Origin: Prosthecobacter debontii
GTDB taxonomy: Bacteria > Verrucomicrobiota > Verrucomicrobiia > Verrucomicrobiales > Akkermansiaceae
DNA: 6,673 bases
Reading direction: 5' to 3'
Assembly (NCBI GenBank): GCA_945885485.1
Contig: CAMCYT010000138.1
Span: forward strand, 1-6,673
Each line of letters opens with the position of its first letter. Within the stretch, counting starts at the first letter, position 1. The notes under the pieces are model-generated. The model worked only from the letters and a program-made list of their open reading frames with translations. It was not told the DNA's origin and made no database searches. Below, piece after piece: positions 6,215 through 6,673 of the stretch. Made by a program: the position numbers and the translations under genes.

Positions 6215-6243
6215 ATTTAAGATTTTTGCCCAATCCATTGCAA
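6215..6243 (-). promoter_or_regulatory. Candidate promoter for the cytochrome b562-like gene
   Basis: On the minus strand, TTGCAA (6238-6243, 4 of 6 to TTGACA) is followed after 17 bases by TTAAAT (6215-6220, 4 of 6 to TATAAT). It would give a leader of about 80 bases. The match is weak, and was found by eye. It uses the same -35-like hexamer as the candidate before yqeY. I see no clear plus-strand promoter for the SRPBCC gene in this gap. Confidence 0.3.
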
Positions 6244-6246
6244 CTT

Positions 6247-6268
6247 AGGAGATCCGTGTTATGTGGAG
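6247..6268 (+). promoter_or_regulatory. Ribosome binding site candidates for the SRPBCC gene
   Basis: Two Shine-Dalgarno-like motifs precede this gene: AGGAG (6247-6251) and GGAG (6265-6268). GGAG is only 2 bases from the ATG at 6271, which is very close. AGGAG is 4 bases from an in-frame GTG at 6256 and 9 bases from an out-of-frame ATG at 6261. The motifs therefore leave the true start open. Protein resemblance favours 6271. Confidence 0.4.
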
Positions 6269-6270
6269 AA

Positions 6271-6673
6271 ATGATTCATACACTCGCCCAAGAACAGTTT
6301 TTGCCGATCACCCTGAAAGAGGCGTGGGAATTTTTCTCCAGTCCGGGAAATCTGGATGATATTACGCCAAAAGAGTTGGGTTTCAAGATTGTGTATCAGC
6401 CGGGGGAGAAGATGTATGAGGGGCAGATCATTGAATACAAAGTGATGATCGCTCCGGGCGTTTGGGTGCCTTGGGTGACGGAGATCAAGTGCGTGAAGGA
6501 GCTAAAAAGTTTTATTGATGAGCAACGGTTCGGGCCTTATAAATTCTGGCATCATCTGCATCATTTTGAAGAGGTCGAAGGGGGAGTGCTGATGAAAGAC
6601 CTTGTGCATTACGCGCTGCCTTTTTGGCCGTTTGGTGAAATTGGGCATGGGCTGCTTGTTAGGCCAAAACTTG
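6271..6673 (+). CDS. SRPBCC-fold (START/Bet v 1-like) protein, 3' end cut by the window
   Basis: The frame is open from ATG 6271 to the right edge, giving 134 codons. The SRPBCC superfamily is a helix-grip fold with a deep hydrophobic pocket that binds lipids, polyketides or other small ligands. The branch seen here is uncharacterised and related to the group often called cyclase/dehydrase-like or COG4276. Features are an N-terminal strand and helix (EQFLPITLKEAWEFFSSPGN), LDDITP (28-33), strands GQIIEYKVMIAPG and WVTEIKCV, the motif DEQRFGPYKFWHHLHHFEEV (83-102), and LMKDLVHYALPFWPFGEIGH. The last two are typical of this branch. No signal or membrane segment is seen, so it is probably cytoplasmic. 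An in-frame GTG at 6256 would add five residues and sits better against AGGAG, but the chosen ATG fits the family's usual beginning. It is divergent from the cytochrome-like gene. No ligand can be named. Confidence 0.87.
   Translation, partial: MIHTLAQEQFLPITLKEAWEFFSSPGNLDDITPKELGFKIVYQPGEKMYEGQIIEYKVMIAPGVWVPWVTEIKCVKELKSFIDEQRFGPYKFWHHLHHFEEVEGGVLMKDLVHYALPFWPFGEIGHGLLVRPKL

Noticed and set aside
1..6673. A hidden defence, toxin-antitoxin or other novel system
   Set aside because: Every gene belongs to a recognisable housekeeping or envelope family and the gaps are short. No array, retron-like, toxin-like or nuclease-like sequence was seen.

Overview
This window looks like ordinary chromosomal DNA of a Gram-negative bacterium. 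It holds seven protein genes, two of them cut by the window edges, plus a likely bidirectional terminator. I saw no RNA gene, transposon, CRISPR array, phage gene or plasmid gene. A Verrucomicrobiota/PVC-type organism is my best guess. The reasons are the style of the proteins (glycerate-dehydrogenase-like enzyme, paired YkuD L,D-transpeptidases, membrane-anchored parvulin), moderate GC, and the near absence of Shine-Dalgarno sequences before the starts. This is inference, not proof.

Layout. Positions 1-705 (minus) carry the N-terminal 235 codons of a D-2-hydroxyacid dehydrogenase that continues past the left edge. Positions 828-4840 (minus) carry four tightly spaced genes that read as one operon, in transcription order: yqeY (GatB/YqeY family), hflX (ribosome-associated GTPase), a secreted multidomain L,D-transpeptidase, and a membrane-anchored parvulin-type peptidyl-prolyl isomerase. 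The gaps are 18, 8 and 15 bases. A plausible sigma70-type promoter for this operon lies at 4917-4945. Divergent from it, 4983-5624 (plus) encodes a second, shorter L,D-transpeptidase that is a predicted lipoprotein. A strong hairpin with A and T flanks (5650-5685) ends this gene and also serves the convergent gene at 5710-6126 (minus), a small exported helical protein that fits cytochrome b562. At 6271 a SRPBCC-fold protein starts on the plus strand and runs off the right edge.

How the genes fit together. The operon joins two translation-linked proteins (YqeY, HflX) to two envelope proteins (L,D-transpeptidase, periplasmic foldase). With the second L,D-transpeptidase next door, the centre of the window is a small cell-wall cross-linking neighbourhood. 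The cytochrome b562-like protein adds a probable periplasmic haem protein.

I found no convincing undescribed multi-gene system. The points most worth a second look are the glycine-rich insertion in HflX beside its altered RGPGEKQ-type motif, the SHAC variant of the catalytic motif in the lipoprotein L,D-transpeptidase, the probable cytochrome b562, and the consistent lack of ribosome binding sites.
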